From positions 1-64,000 of the forward strand of contig JAYWMQ010000007.1 in the NCBI GenBank assembly GCA_035873375.1: DNA of 64,000 nt, written 5' to 3'. This stretch comes from Nitrospirota bacterium (GTDB lineage: Bacteria; Nitrospirota; Thermodesulfovibrionia; Thermodesulfovibrionales; JdFR-85). A program made the position numbers and the translations under genes. Positions 31,976-41,300 of this stretch are shown piece by piece. The notes under the pieces are model-generated. The model did no database searches. It worked only from the letters and a program-made list of their open reading frames with translations, and was not told where the DNA came from. The stretch's first letter is position 1. Each line of letters begins with the position of its first letter.

Positions 31976-33070
31976 CTAAGTGAAAAACTCCTTTAACTTC
32001 TCCATAAACCCACTCTGAACCTCATCACCGCTTAAACTTGCAAACTCTTCAAGGAGTTCCTTTTGTCTTTTGGTGAGTTTTTTCGGTACATCAATATAGA
32101 TTCTGACTATCTGATTGCCCTTTGAGTAACCTCCGAGCTTTGGCACTCCACGCCCCTTAAGGACAAACTCCTTTCCCGAAGGTGTGTGCGGAGGGATTTT
32201 AATCTTCTCGTTACCATAAAGCGTTGGCACCTCAATCTCCGCCCCAAGGACTGCCTGTGTGAAACTAACGGGGACATCGCAATAAAGATTCAGCCCCTCC
32301 CGTTTAAAGAATTTATGAGGTTTAACGGTAATAACTATATAAAGATCACCTGATGGACCACCATTGGTGCCGGGTTCTCCTTCTCCTGACATCCTGAGCC
32401 GTGAACCTGTATCAACACCGGGAGGCACCTTGACAGACAAAACCCTGAACTTCCTGACCCTGCCGTCTCCACCGCATTCCGAACACGGAGTTGTGATGAA
32501 CTGTCCAGTCCCTCCACACCTGCTGCACGTCCTTGTTACTGAAAAGAAACCCTGCTGAAACCTTCTCTGACCTGCTCCGTTACAATCAGGACATGTTACG
32601 GGACCATGCCCCGGCTTGGCACCGGAACCTCCGCAGACCCCGCAGATTTCCCAGCTCGGCAGCTTGAGTTCTTTTTCAACACCCCTGACAGCCTCCTCAA
32701 GGGCAAGAGTAAGGTCATATCTCAGGTCAGCGCCCTTGGTTGCCCTGGCCCTGCCCTGCCCTGCAAAAGTCCCGAAAAAATCCCCGAATATATCCTCAAA
32801 TATATCCGAAAAATTTGAATTAAAGGGCCCAAAACCGGCACCACCGCCGCCCATTCCTTCAGCAGACCCAAAACGGTCATAATTAGAGCGCTTCTCGGGA
32901 TCACTCAGGCAGGCATAGGCCTCATTGATCTCCTTAAACTTGTCTTCTGCATCCTTGTTTTCCGGATTCCTGTCAGGATGGTACTTCATTGCAAGCCTTC
33001 TAAAGGCCTTTTTCATCTCACCATCTGTAGCATCCCGGTTTACGCCCAGTATTCTGTAATAATCTTTCAT
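31976..33070 (-). CDS. dnaJ: Chaperone DnaJ (Hsp40)
   Basis: This 364-residue co-chaperone stimulates DnaK ATPase and delivers unfolded clients. It has a J domain with the HPD motif (YHPDRNPENK), a Gly/Phe-rich segment (about 70-95), four CxxCxGxG zinc repeats (CGVCGGSG, CPDCNGAG, CSRCGGTG, CSECGGDG) and the C-terminal substrate-binding domain. It is downstream of dnaK with a 77-base gap that contains a hairpin. It belongs to the CIRCE/HrcA operon. Confidence 0.96.
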   Translation of the reverse strand: MKDYYRILGVNRDATDGEMKKAFRRLAMKYHPDRNPENKDAEDKFKEINEAYACLSDPEKRSNYDRFGSAEGMGGGGAGFGPFNSNFSDIFEDIFGDFFGTFAGQGRARATKGADLRYDLTLALEEAVRGVEKELKLPSWEICGVCGGSGAKPGHGPVTCPDCNGAGQRRFQQGFFSVTRTCSRCGGTGQFITTPCSECGGDGRVRKFRVLSVKVPPGVDTGSRLRMSGEGEPGTNGGPSGDLYIVITVKPHKFFKREGLNLYCDVPVSFTQAVLGAEIEVPTLYGNEKIKIPPHTPSGKEFVLKGRGVPKLGGYSKGNQIVRIYIDVPKKLTKRQKELLEEFASLSGDEVQSGFMEKLKEFFT

Positions 33071-33102
33071 ATGTATTAATGTATGTTCAGGTATCGGGTT
33101 TT

Positions 33103-33129
33103 AGGTGACAGGTTCTAAACCTGCCACCT
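33103..33129. repeat. Hairpin between dnaK and dnaJ
   Basis: AGGTGACAGGTT (33103-33114) pairs with AACCTGCCACCT (33118-33129) at 11 of 12 positions with a CTA loop. It is in the intercistronic gap and could tune relative dnaK/dnaJ expression or be a repeat remnant. Confidence 0.6.
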
Positions 33130-33147
33130 GTTATCCATTACCAGTAC

Positions 33148-35067
33148 CTACGATTTGTCCTTATCAACGTCTTCAAACTCTGCCTCAACTACGTCTTCCT
33201 CAGCAGGCTTACTACCATCACTCTTTTCCTCAGAAGCGCCACCAGCCTCCTGCTGTGCCTGGGCACCCTTATAGAGGTGTTCTGCAAGCTTATAGGAAGA
33301 CTGTGTCAGCCGCTCAATGGCCGCCTTTATCTCTGATGCATCAGTGCTTGTATCCTTGACTTTCCTGCAGTTTTCGAGGGCCTCTTCGATCTCCTTCCTC
33401 TCTTCCTCTGAAATCTTGTCCCCATAATCCTTCAAGGACTTTTCCACGCTGTAAACAAGATTATCCGCCTCATTTTTTGCCTCTGCAAGCGTTTTCTTCT
33501 TCCTGTCCTCCTCAGCATGTTCTTCAGCGTCACGGGCCATCTTTTTTATCTCTTCCTCAGTAAGACCACTTGATGCAGTTATCCTTATAGACTGCTCCTT
33601 GCCTGTACCAAGATCCTTGGCAGAGACATGAAGTATGCCGTTTGCATCAATGTCAAAGGTAACCTCGATTTGTGGCACCCCTCTTGGCGCTGGAGGAATT
33701 CCCACAAGCTCAAATACCCCAAGGACTTTATTATCTGCAGCCATCTCCCTTTCACCCTGGAAGATCTTTATGGTTACAGCCGGTTGATTATCGGTTGCAG
33801 TTGAAAATATCTGACTCTTCTTGGTGGGAATTGTGGTATTCCTCTCGATTATCTTTGTAAAAACCCCGCCAAGCGTCTCAATTCCAAGTGACAGGGGGAT
33901 GACATCAAGGAGAAGTACTTCCTTGACCTCGCCTTTAAGTACAGCCGCCTGAATAGCCGCCCCTATTGCAACCGCCTCATCAGGGTTGATGGTCTTGTTC
34001 GGGTCCTTACCAAATATCTTTTTCACAACTTCCTGAACTTTTGGTGTTCTCGTCTGTCCACCAATGAGCAGGACCTCATCAATATCTTTCTCTGTCAGTT
34101 TTGCATCTTCAAGCGCCCTCTTGCATGGACCTGCCGTCCTTTCAATAAGATCTGAGACAAGCTGCTCGAATTTTGATTTGGTAAGCTTTATAACAAGGTG
34201 TTTGGGACCTGTTGCATCCGCGGTTATAAAGGGAAGGTTTATCTCTGTCTCCAAAGCAGTAGAGAGTTCTATCTTTGCCTTTTCAGCAGCCTCCTTCAGC
34301 CTCTGCAGTGCCATCCTGTCCTGCTTCAGGTCAATCCCCTGGTCCTTCCTGAACTCCTCTACCAGCCAGTCTATAATCCTGAGATCAAAATCGTCACCAC
34401 CAAGAAATGTGTCCCCACTTGTAGAATGCACCTCAATAACACCCTCACCTATCTCAAGAATGGATATATCGAAAGTGCCTCCACCAAGGTCATATACAGC
34501 AACCTTTTCTTCTGCCTTTTTATCGAGCCCGTAAGCAAGGGCTGCTGCCGTAGGCTCGTTAATTATCCTCAGGACATTCAATCCTGCTATTTTCCCGGCA
34601 TCCTTGGTCGCCTGTCTCTGACTGTCATCAAAGTAGGCAGGCACGGTTATAACGGCATCGTTAACAGGCTCGCCAAGATAGTCCTCTGCAGCCTGTTTCA
34701 GTTTTTGCAGGATCATTGCAGATATCTCCTGCGGAGAATATTTCTTGCCACGTGCCTCTACATGGGCATCCCCGTTAGAGGCCGGAACAATCTTATAAGG
34801 CAGCCTCTTCATGGCCTTCTTGACTATTTCGGAATCGTACTTCCTGCCCATAAGCCGCTTTATTGAGAATATCGTATTCTCGGGATTTGTAATGGACTGA
34901 CGCTTTGCAATCTGACCAACCAGCCTTTCACCCTTTTCAGTAAAGGCAACTACCGAGGGTGTTGTACGGCTTCCCTCCTGGTTTGGTATCACTACAGGCT
35001 CACCACCCTGCATAACGGCCACAACTGAATTTGTTGTCCCAAGGTCTATTCCAATCGCTTTCCCCAT
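33148..35067 (-). CDS. dnaK: Chaperone DnaK (Hsp70)
   Basis: This 639-residue Hsp70 folds and refolds proteins in an ATP cycle. The N-terminal [17 protein letters not shown], the phosphate loop [11 protein letters not shown], the linker [18 protein letters not shown] and the helical lid with an acidic tail ([10 protein letters not shown]) are all present. The length is typical. It lies between grpE and dnaJ in the HrcA-regulated operon. Confidence 0.98.
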   Translation of the reverse strand: MGKAIGIDLGTTNSVVAVMQGGEPVVIPNQEGSRTTPSVVAFTEKGERLVGQIAKRQSITNPENTIFSIKRLMGRKYDSEIVKKAMKRLPYKIVPASNGDAHVEARGKKYSPQEISAMILQKLKQAAEDYLGEPVNDAVITVPAYFDDSQRQATKDAGKIAGLNVLRIINEPTAAALAYGLDKKAEEKVAVYDLGGGTFDISILEIGEGVIEVHSTSGDTFLGGDDFDLRIIDWLVEEFRKDQGIDLKQDRMALQRLKEAAEKAKIELSTALETEINLPFITADATGPKHLVIKLTKSKFEQLVSDLIERTAGPCKRALEDAKLTEKDIDEVLLIGGQTRTPKVQEVVKKIFGKDPNKTINPDEAVAIGAAIQAAVLKGEVKEVLLLDVIPLSLGIETLGGVFTKIIERNTTIPTKKSQIFSTATDNQPAVTIKIFQGEREMAADNKVLGVFELVGIPPAPRGVPQIEVTFDIDANGILHVSAKDLGTGKEQSIRITASSGLTEEEIKKMARDAEEHAEEDRKKKTLAEAKNEADNLVYSVEKSLKDYGDKISEEERKEIEEALENCRKVKDTSTDASEIKAAIERLTQSSYKLAEHLYKGAQAQQEAGGASEEKSDGSKPAEEDVVEAEFEDVDKDKS

Positions 35068-35145
35068 AATATTTATTCCTCCTTCTTTATTTCTTCTGTT
35101 TATTCAGGTTGTTCATCGTAACGACTCTCATTCCCCGTAACATCA

Positions 35146-35742
35146 TTACTCATCCTCGGGTTTGGTCTTCTTGGAGACTGCTACCAGAGCCGGTCTTATA
35201 GTCCTGTCCTTCAGCATATAGCCTTTCCTATACTCTTCGACTACAGTCTTGTCCTCAAGATCGCTTCTCTCTACCTGGCTCATCGCATGATGATAAGCCG
35301 GATCAAAAGGCTTTCCAACTGCCTCTATCTCGCTAATACCATACTTGTTCAATACCTTTCTGAACTCCTTTAGCGTCAGCTCAACACCCTGAATGAGACT
35401 TTCTGCAGAAACTTCCTTTTCAGCATGCTGTATGGCCATCTCAAGGTTGTCAAGCACTGTCAGCAGATCCTGAAGGAGTGGCTCAGTGCCGTATTTTAGC
35501 ATTTCTTCCTTATCCTTCTGAACTCTCTTTTTATAGTTCTCAAATTCTGCGTAAAGTCTGAGGTATCTCTCCCTGCTTTCAGTCAACTCAGCCTCCAGCT
35601 CCTTTACCCTCTCTTCAGGCGGCTGCTCAACCGGCACCACCTCTTCAGGCCCCTCTTTTTTCTCCTCTACAGGGTGTTCTTCCTTTATTTCCAGATCCTT
35701 TATCTCTCTTTTTTCCATTCCTGATATCTCTCTTTTTTCCAT
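35146..35742 (-). CDS. grpE: Nucleotide-exchange factor GrpE
   Basis: This 198-residue GrpE releases ADP from DnaK. A disordered acidic N-terminus (residues 1-50) leads to a long coiled coil (VKELEAELTESRERYLRLYAEFENYKKRVQK) and a C-terminal beta domain (FDPAYHHAMSQVE). The ATG at 35742 follows AGGAGG by 6 bases. A 24-base tandem duplication at 35701-35748 gives the start MEKREISGMEKREI and a second possible ATG at 35718. The first 43 bases overlap the hrcA end. Confidence 0.93.
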   Translation of the reverse strand: MEKREISGMEKREIKDLEIKEEHPVEEKKEGPEEVVPVEQPPEERVKELEAELTESRERYLRLYAEFENYKKRVQKDKEEMLKYGTEPLLQDLLTVLDNLEMAIQHAEKEVSAESLIQGVELTLKEFRKVLNKYGISEIEAVGKPFDPAYHHAMSQVERSDLEDKTVVEEYRKGYMLKDRTIRPALVAVSKKTKPEDE

Positions 35743-36773
35743 TCCTGACCTCCTTCATCTAAAATTTCCGTTAGGAATCTTGCAGTTACATCCACAAGTG
35801 ATATGGCGGAAGAGTAATCCATCCTTGTAGGCCCTATTATCCCAACGACTCCAGCAGGCTTATCCCCCTCTTTATATGTTGATGTAATGATGCTCAAGGT
35901 CTTCATCTCTTTAACTGTGTTTTCCGCACCGATTACAACCTGAACCCCCTCCGCATTGGCAAGACTGTCTATCAGTTTTATAACTGCATGTTTATCTTCT
36001 ATCGTCCTTGATATCTCCTTTATCTTCTCTATGTCGGAAAACTCGGGCAGCTCCAATATCTCGGTGAGACCCGAGATAAAGACATTGGCCCCATAACAGG
36101 ACATCACATCTCCGCAAAGGCTGAGGGCCTGCAATATAAGTGTATCGCATAGCTCCTTGTCCCTTACCATCTCTTCAAGGAGACGCTGCCGTATCTCTTT
36201 TATAGTATATCCCGAAAACTCTCTATTGAGATAACGGGCAATCTTGTTCAGGTCATTCCGTGAAAAAGAAAAGTTATTTTTAAGAATCTTATGTTTAATT
36301 ATACCTTCATTGGTAAATAAAATTACAGCTATTCTGTCATCACTGTAAGAAATAAGTTCAATGCGCCTCAGGGTGCTGCCGTCCGGCCCTGGAGAGACTG
36401 CAATGCCAAGGTAGTGGGAGTGGATCGAGAGGGTCCTTGTTGTCTCGTCCAGCAGAGTATAAATATCTTCCCGTAAGTCTTCCAGCCTCCTGGTCAATGA
36501 GTCAATGAGGCCCTTGTGGCAACAGACATTTTCATCCATAAGATTCTCTACATAGAATCTGTAACCCTTGTCTGTAGGTACCCTGCCCGCTGATGTATGT
36601 GGCTGGCTCAGGAACCCCAGTTCCTCAAGGTCTGCCATTATATTTCTGATTGTGGCAGGAGAAAAATCAAATGCATACTTCCTGGTTACATACCTTGAAC
36701 CAACAGGATCAGGGTTGTTTATATAACTATGTATAACAGCCCAGAGAACTTTTATGCTCCTCTCGTCAAGCAT
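35700..36773 (-). CDS. hrcA: Heat-inducible transcription repressor HrcA
   Basis: This 357-residue repressor binds CIRCE and controls this operon, with GroEL as its usual folding partner. The N-terminal winged helix (RSIKVLWAVIHSYINNPDPVGSRYV, then PATIRNIMADLEELGFLSQPHTSAGRVPT) is typical. The last residues EWKKERYQEWKKER come from the 24-base tandem duplication and overlap grpE. A perfect CIRCE lies upstream at 36898-36924, so autorepression is expected. Confidence 0.95.
   Translation of the reverse strand: MLDERSIKVLWAVIHSYINNPDPVGSRYVTRKYAFDFSPATIRNIMADLEELGFLSQPHTSAGRVPTDKGYRFYVENLMDENVCCHKGLIDSLTRRLEDLREDIYTLLDETTRTLSIHSHYLGIAVSPGPDGSTLRRIELISYSDDRIAVILFTNEGIIKHKILKNNFSFSRNDLNKIARYLNREFSGYTIKEIRQRLLEEMVRDKELCDTLILQALSLCGDVMSCYGANVFISGLTEILELPEFSDIEKIKEISRTIEDKHAVIKLIDSLANAEGVQVVIGAENTVKEMKTLSIITSTYKEGDKPAGVVGIIGPTRMDYSSAISLVDVTARFLTEILDEGGQEWKKERYQEWKKER
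35701..35748 (-). repeat. Perfect 24-bp tandem duplication at the hrcA/grpE junction
   Basis: The 24-base unit (starting TCAGGAATGGAAAAAAGA on the minus strand) is present twice without gaps, at 35725-35748 and 35701-35724. It is read in two frames, as the HrcA tail and the GrpE start. Confidence 0.95.
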
Positions 36774-36897
36774 CCGGAGGACTCACCTCTATGAATGGAA
36801 ATCTTATATTAAACATACGCAACCAGAGAAATTTCGTCTTGATGTAGGGATATGTATCTTTTAACCATAATCTGCTTCTTTGCAGCAATGCATCTCT

Positions 36898-36924
36898 TTA
36901 GCACTCATTAGCTTAGAGTGCTAA
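36898..36924 (-). promoter_or_regulatory. CIRCE operator
   Basis: TTAGCACTC-N9-GAGTGCTAA is a perfect match to the CIRCE inverted repeat bound by HrcA. It lies just downstream of the -10 of the hrcA promoter, where bound repressor would block initiation. Confidence 0.95.
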
Positions 36925-36926
36925 TA

Positions 36927-36955
36927 ATTTAACAATTATTTCGTATGCCTGTCAA
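36927..36955 (-). promoter_or_regulatory. hrcA operon promoter
   Basis: On the minus strand TTGACA (36955-36950) and TTAAAT (36932-36927) are 17 bases apart. The CIRCE begins 3 bases after the -10, so it covers the transcription start. Confidence 0.8.
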
Positions 36956-37011
36956 GTGGGACAAAAATGAAGGAAAAAAGACAGATGCGGGTTTTTCTTT
37001 TTTCCTTTCGC

Positions 37012-37040
37012 TTGCCAACACCCCTGCCAAGCGGTTAAAT
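37012..37040 (+). promoter_or_regulatory. Promoter of the B12 radical SAM gene, probable leaderless start
   Basis: TTGCCA (37012-37017) and TTAAAT (37035-37040) have a 17-base spacer. The ATG at 37050 follows 9 bases later, with no Shine-Dalgarno. Confidence 0.5.
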
Positions 37041-37049
37041 TAAAACTGC

Positions 37050-38690
37050 ATGATTGGCCGGAGATTAATCAAAAAAACAGAGGCACTGCTTGGAAAAGAA
37101 GAGGGAACTGTATATAAAGACCCCGGCGGCAGGGTTAATGTATGTCTTGTATATCCAAACACATACCACGTCGGCATGTCCAGCCTCGGGTTTCAGGGTA
37201 TATACTCAATCCTTAACTCAAGGGATGACACAGTATGCGAAAGGGCATTTCTGCCTGATGAATCAGACCTGATAGAGTTTGAGCGTACAGGCTCCGAGCT
37301 CTTCTCACTCGAGTCAAAGAGGCCACTTAGCAGGTTTGATATCGTTGCCTTCTCTGTATCCTTTGAAAACGACTATCCATCCATCCCGCTGATGCTGAGA
37401 CTTGCACGGATAGGAGCCTTCAGCTCAGGGCGCAAGGAGAGGGAGCCTTTACTCCTCCTTGGAGGGGTATGTGCGATGTTCAACCCGGAACCCCTTTCAG
37501 ATTTTTTTGACCTCATATTCATAGGTGAGGCAGACGGCAGCCTTGACGAACTAATAGAGGAATATAAAGGATCTGAAGATAAAGGGTCATTTCTCAGGGC
37601 AATCTCTGAAAAAGAGGGTTTTTATGTCCCGGGAAGGTATGAGATCATATACTCTGATGACGGGAAGATAAAAGAAAGAAGAACTACAGGAGCCTTCCCC
37701 CGGACAATAAGGAAGAGGACGGAGAGGGTACTGAACGGCAGACTCAGGCCGGCCATCACCACACCGGAGACAGAGTTTTCAAACATGTATCTCATTGAGG
37801 CCATGAGGGGATGTGTCTGGAGTTGCAGGTTCTGCGTTGCCGGACATATATATAATCCTCCACGGCACAAGGACATAGGGATATTGAAACAGGAGATAGA
37901 CCTTGCCATGGAGACTACAGGCAGGGTCGGGCTGATCGGGCCTTCACTAACCGACTATCGTTATGCAATAGAGGCCTTGCAGATAGAGGGGGTGGACTTC
38001 TCCATTACCTCCCTGCGGGCAACACCAAAGGCGGAAAAGCTCCTCTCCCTCATGAAAGGACACCGCAGCATATCAATAGCACCGGAAGCGGGCACCGAAC
38101 GTTTAAGAAGAATAATCAACAAGAGGATCACTGAAGAGGATATCATGGAGACGGCAGAACTGATACTCCGGCATGATATTCAAACCCTCAGGCTCTATTT
38201 TATGATCGGTCTGCCATTTGAGACAGAGGAGGATATAAACGGGATAATCGATCTTGCCAAAAAGATCCGCTCACTAAACACGCGGGGCACCATAGTCCTG
38301 AGCACAAGCACCTTTGTTCCAAAACCTTTTACGCCCTTCCAATGGCATCCCATGACAGCGGAGAAGACGATCAAGGCCAGGCTGAAAATGATCAAGTCAG
38401 GCCTGAACATAAAGGGGATCAGGGTATTTCACGACGTTATAAAATACGCCTTTATGCAGGGTGTGTTTTCAAGGGGTGACCGGAGGCTCTCCAGGGTATT
38501 GCATGACATGAAAGAACACGGCAGGTGGAAAGAGTCGACCAGGAATGCCGGAGTGGACCCTGACTTTTATCTCTTCAGGGAGAGGATGTTTGAAGAGATA
38601 CTGCCATGGGACTTTATTGATGCAGGCATTTCAAAGGAGGCACTGTGGGGGGAATATATGAAGGCACGGGAGTCAGCGGGCCTTCACTGA
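37050..38690 (+). CDS. B12-binding-domain radical SAM protein (TIGR03960 type)
   Basis: This 546-residue protein pairs an N-terminal cobalamin-binding-like region (VYPNTYHVGMSSLGFQGIY, FSVSFENDYPSIPLML) with a radical SAM core carrying the cluster motif RGCVWSCRFCVAG (C-x3-C-x2-C). The family is widespread next to ribosome or DUF2344 genes, but its substrate is unknown. Here DUF2344 is not adjacent. The mRNA appears leaderless. The 3' end overlaps the convergent MFS gene by 18 bases. Confidence 0.85.
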   Translation: MIGRRLIKKTEALLGKEEGTVYKDPGGRVNVCLVYPNTYHVGMSSLGFQGIYSILNSRDDTVCERAFLPDESDLIEFERTGSELFSLESKRPLSRFDIVAFSVSFENDYPSIPLMLRLARIGAFSSGRKEREPLLLLGGVCAMFNPEPLSDFFDLIFIGEADGSLDELIEEYKGSEDKGSFLRAISEKEGFYVPGRYEIIYSDDGKIKERRTTGAFPRTIRKRTERVLNGRLRPAITTPETEFSNMYLIEAMRGCVWSCRFCVAGHIYNPPRHKDIGILKQEIDLAMETTGRVGLIGPSLTDYRYAIEALQIEGVDFSITSLRATPKAEKLLSLMKGHRSISIAPEAGTERLRRIINKRITEEDIMETAELILRHDIQTLRLYFMIGLPFETEEDINGIIDLAKKIRSLNTRGTIVLSTSTFVPKPFTPFQWHPMTAEKTIKARLKMIKSGLNIKGIRVFHDVIKYAFMQGVFSRGDRRLSRVLHDMKEHGRWKESTRNAGVDPDFYLFRERMFEEILPWDFIDAGISKEALWGEYMKARESAGLH

Positions 38691-39872
38691 AGAGAGAATG
38701 GCCAGTCCCAGGATAAACAGGACAAGCACTGAAAGCACCGCAGGCCTCTGACTTCCTGCAGCAGATGAAATTATGCCAAAAAGCACCGGCCCGATTATCG
38801 CTGATGTCTTTCCTGCAAAGGCATAAACACCAAAATATTCCCCCTCCATACCCGGAGGTATGAACCCCGAAAAAAGGGCCCTTGACGCAGCCTGTACACT
38901 TCCAAGCCCCAGGCCGGCCATCGTGGCTATGCCCCAGAAGAATCGCTTGTCTTCCACAAGGTATGCACACACTGTAACTGCAATCCAGAGTAAAAGTGAG
39001 AGGACAACCACCTTCTTTGCCCCCCACCTGTCAGTGGGAGTTGAAAGGGCGATTGAGCCAATCATTGCAGTAACCTGCACAAGGAGATACAGAAAAACGA
39101 GTTCGGAACCAGTAAAGGCGAGTGTAACCGATGCATAAATACCTGAAAACACAATAATCGTATTAACTCCATCCTTATAGAGCCAGTAAGCAAGGAGGAA
39201 TCTCCTCACTTTTTTAATTCGCAGAACATCTCTCAATAATCTCAGGGTCTTCCTTATCCCATCAAGTGCTGACTTTCGGGGTGACCCTGATGGCCTGTCC
39301 GGAGGCAGAAAATAAAATGCGGGCAAGGCAAAGAGGAGATAGAAAATCGATACCATTGGCCATGAAAAACGAATCACCCCACTTTTTATAAACAGCAGGG
39401 ATATCAGGAGAGCAAGTACCGAACCCGCGTAACCAAGGCCAAACCCCCATCCCGAAACCCTTCCCTGGTGGTCTTTTGGCGCAATATCAGGCAGATAGGA
39501 GTTATAAAAGACGAGAGAACCTTCCATAGCAATATTTGCAATGATGATAAGCAAAAAGGCCTCAAAAACCATACCCTTTTCAATAAAGAACAAAAACGCA
39601 ACAGCAATCACACAAACAAGGGAATAAGCCATTAGCAGACGTTTTCTCATGCCCGCATAATCAGATATACCACCAACAACAGGAGAAGTAAGAGCCACTA
39701 TCAGCATACTGAGAGAGACCGCCCTTCCCCACCAGAGGTCACCCTCTGCCGGGGTTTCAGCAATCACCTTCACAAAATAGACCGGAAAGATTACTGCAGC
39801 AATCACCGCAGAATATGAGGAGTTGGCAAAGTCATAAAGACACCAGCTTAGTATCTGACGTTTGTTTTTCAT
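38673..39872 (-). CDS. MFS transporter, UMF1 family
   Basis: This 399-residue membrane protein has about 12 hydrophobic helices and the UMF1-like opening SWCLYDFANSSYSAVI. An intracellular MFS A-like motif (GGISDYAGMRKRLL) follows the second helix. Substrates of the family are unknown. I use the ATG at 39872; upstream ATG (39878) and TTG (39887) codons are possible, and none has a good ribosome site. Its end overlaps the radical SAM gene by 18 bases. Confidence 0.8.
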   Translation of the reverse strand: MKNKRQILSWCLYDFANSSYSAVIAAVIFPVYFVKVIAETPAEGDLWWGRAVSLSMLIVALTSPVVGGISDYAGMRKRLLMAYSLVCVIAVAFLFFIEKGMVFEAFLLIIIANIAMEGSLVFYNSYLPDIAPKDHQGRVSGWGFGLGYAGSVLALLISLLFIKSGVIRFSWPMVSIFYLLFALPAFYFLPPDRPSGSPRKSALDGIRKTLRLLRDVLRIKKVRRFLLAYWLYKDGVNTIIVFSGIYASVTLAFTGSELVFLYLLVQVTAMIGSIALSTPTDRWGAKKVVVLSLLLWIAVTVCAYLVEDKRFFWGIATMAGLGLGSVQAASRALFSGFIPPGMEGEYFGVYAFAGKTSAIIGPVLFGIISSAAGSQRPAVLSVLVLFILGLAILSSVKAR

Positions 39873-39894
39873 GAACATGAAACTCAAGAAATTC

Positions 39895-40119
39895 TATCCA
39901 CAGATTTCACGGATTTTCGCAGATTTTTCTTAAAACACTAATTTAAAGTACAATTCCCCGAGGCTTTCGGGGAATAACAGATAAAAAGTTAGATTTACGA
40001 TAAATTAAAAGCCCTGAGAGCTGTCACCCTGAATTTATTTCAGGGTCTCGTTTTTGGAAGTTCTGAAATAATCTTGATCTTATTTTTAAATCTGTGAAAA
40101 TCCGTGAAATCTGCGGATA
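39895..40119. repeat. Long inverted repeat of the CCGCAGAT/CCGTGAAAT family with internal hairpins
   Basis: The arms at 39895-39926 and 40088-40119 are 32 bases and complementary at 30 positions (words CAGATTTCACGGATTTTCG). Between them are two further hairpins: ATTCCCCGA/TCGGGGAAT (39953-39961, 39967-39975) and ACCCTGAA/TTCAGGGT (40026-40033, 40039-40046). It fills nearly all the 260-base gap between hemE and the MFS gene. Confidence 0.85.
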
Positions 40120-40132
40120 AACAAGTCTTTGT

Positions 40133-41161
40133 TTATTTTCCGCTCAATTCATGAACAATATCAACAAGGGCCTTTGCCATATCAGGAGAGGTCTGGGGAA
40201 GTATGCCGTGTCCGAGATTGAATATATGCCCCCTTGCTGCACGGCCCTTCTTCAGTATATCCCCGGCCTTTGAACGCAGCACATCTTCTGAGGAAAATAA
40301 AGTACACGGGTCAATGTTGCCCTGAACAGAGACTTTTGAACCAAGACGCTTTATCGCCCTGCCTATATCAACCCTCCAGTCTATACCTATGACATCGGCA
40401 CCGGATGTACGCGCCTGTTCAAGCAGCCCCCCGCAGTTATTGACAAAGTAGATTACAGGCACTCCAAGCGGTATGAGCGCCTTAATGGTTTCTTTCACAT
40501 ACGGTAATGAATATACTCTGTAATCATCCGGGGCAAGGGCACCTGCCCAGGAGTCAAAAACCTGCACTGCCTGTGCACCTGCCTTTATCTGTGACGAGAG
40601 ATAGGCTATTGTAGTATCCGTTATCTTTTTCATCAGGGCATGGAAGGCCTCGGGCTCCCTGTACATCATGGTTTTGGTATTAATAAAGTTCTTTGATCCG
40701 CCGCCTTCGATCATGTATGTGGCAAGTGTGAAAGGGGCACCTGCAAAACCTATAAGAGGAACCTTCCTCCTCAATTCCTTCTTGAGTATCCTGATTGTCT
40801 CAAGGACAAAAGGGACACTCTCCTCAGGCACAGGCACCCTCAACCTCCCGACATCGTTCGCTTTTCTTACCGGATTACTCATGACAGGCCCCTTATTCTC
40901 ATAAAACCTGAGCTTCATCCCCATGGCCTCAAGGGGAATCAGGATGTCGGAAAAGAGTATGGCAGCATCAACACCCAGCAGGTCCACGGGCTGAAGCGTC
41001 ACCTCGGCAGCGAGTTCCGGGGTTTTGCAGAGTGTAAGAAAGTTCACCTTGGTCCTTACCCTCTGATACTGGGGCAGGTACCTGCCTGCCTGACGCATTA
41101 TCCAGACAGGTGTATAATCCACATCTTCGCCACGACAGGCCCTGAGAAAAGTATCGTTCAT
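40133..41161 (-). CDS. hemE: Uroporphyrinogen decarboxylase
   Basis: This 342-residue enzyme turns uroporphyrinogen III into coproporphyrinogen III. The N-terminal signature FLRACRGEDVDYTPVWIMRQAGRYLP and the second signature GFAGAPFTLATYMIEG are intact, with the catalytic Asp in LFSDILIPLEAMG. It lies 139 bases downstream of ahbD on the same strand, with a hairpin repeat between. The pairing suggests a coproporphyrin-to-heme route. Confidence 0.96.
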   Translation of the reverse strand: MNDTFLRACRGEDVDYTPVWIMRQAGRYLPQYQRVRTKVNFLTLCKTPELAAEVTLQPVDLLGVDAAILFSDILIPLEAMGMKLRFYENKGPVMSNPVRKANDVGRLRVPVPEESVPFVLETIRILKKELRRKVPLIGFAGAPFTLATYMIEGGGSKNFINTKTMMYREPEAFHALMKKITDTTIAYLSSQIKAGAQAVQVFDSWAGALAPDDYRVYSLPYVKETIKALIPLGVPVIYFVNNCGGLLEQARTSGADVIGIDWRVDIGRAIKRLGSKVSVQGNIDPCTLFSSEDVLRSKAGDILKKGRAARGHIFNLGHGILPQTSPDMAKALVDIVHELSGK

Positions 41162-41181
41162 AAAACCTCCATAAATTAATC

Positions 41182-41277
41182 AGCCGCAGATTTACGCAGA
41201 TTAACACAGACACACAATTTCTATAAACAAAAAAACTGTTTTTTTGAATCCGTGAAGATCTGCGTAAATCTGCGGCT
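41182..41277. repeat. CCGCAGAT-family inverted repeat between ahbD and hemE
   Basis: The arms at 41182-41201 (AGCCGCAGATTTACGCAGAT) and 41258-41277 are perfect 20-base complements with a 56-base loop. It is the cleanest of three related copies in the window. Confidence 0.9.
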
Positions 41278-41300
41278 AAATCTTTATATTTATTTCTTTG

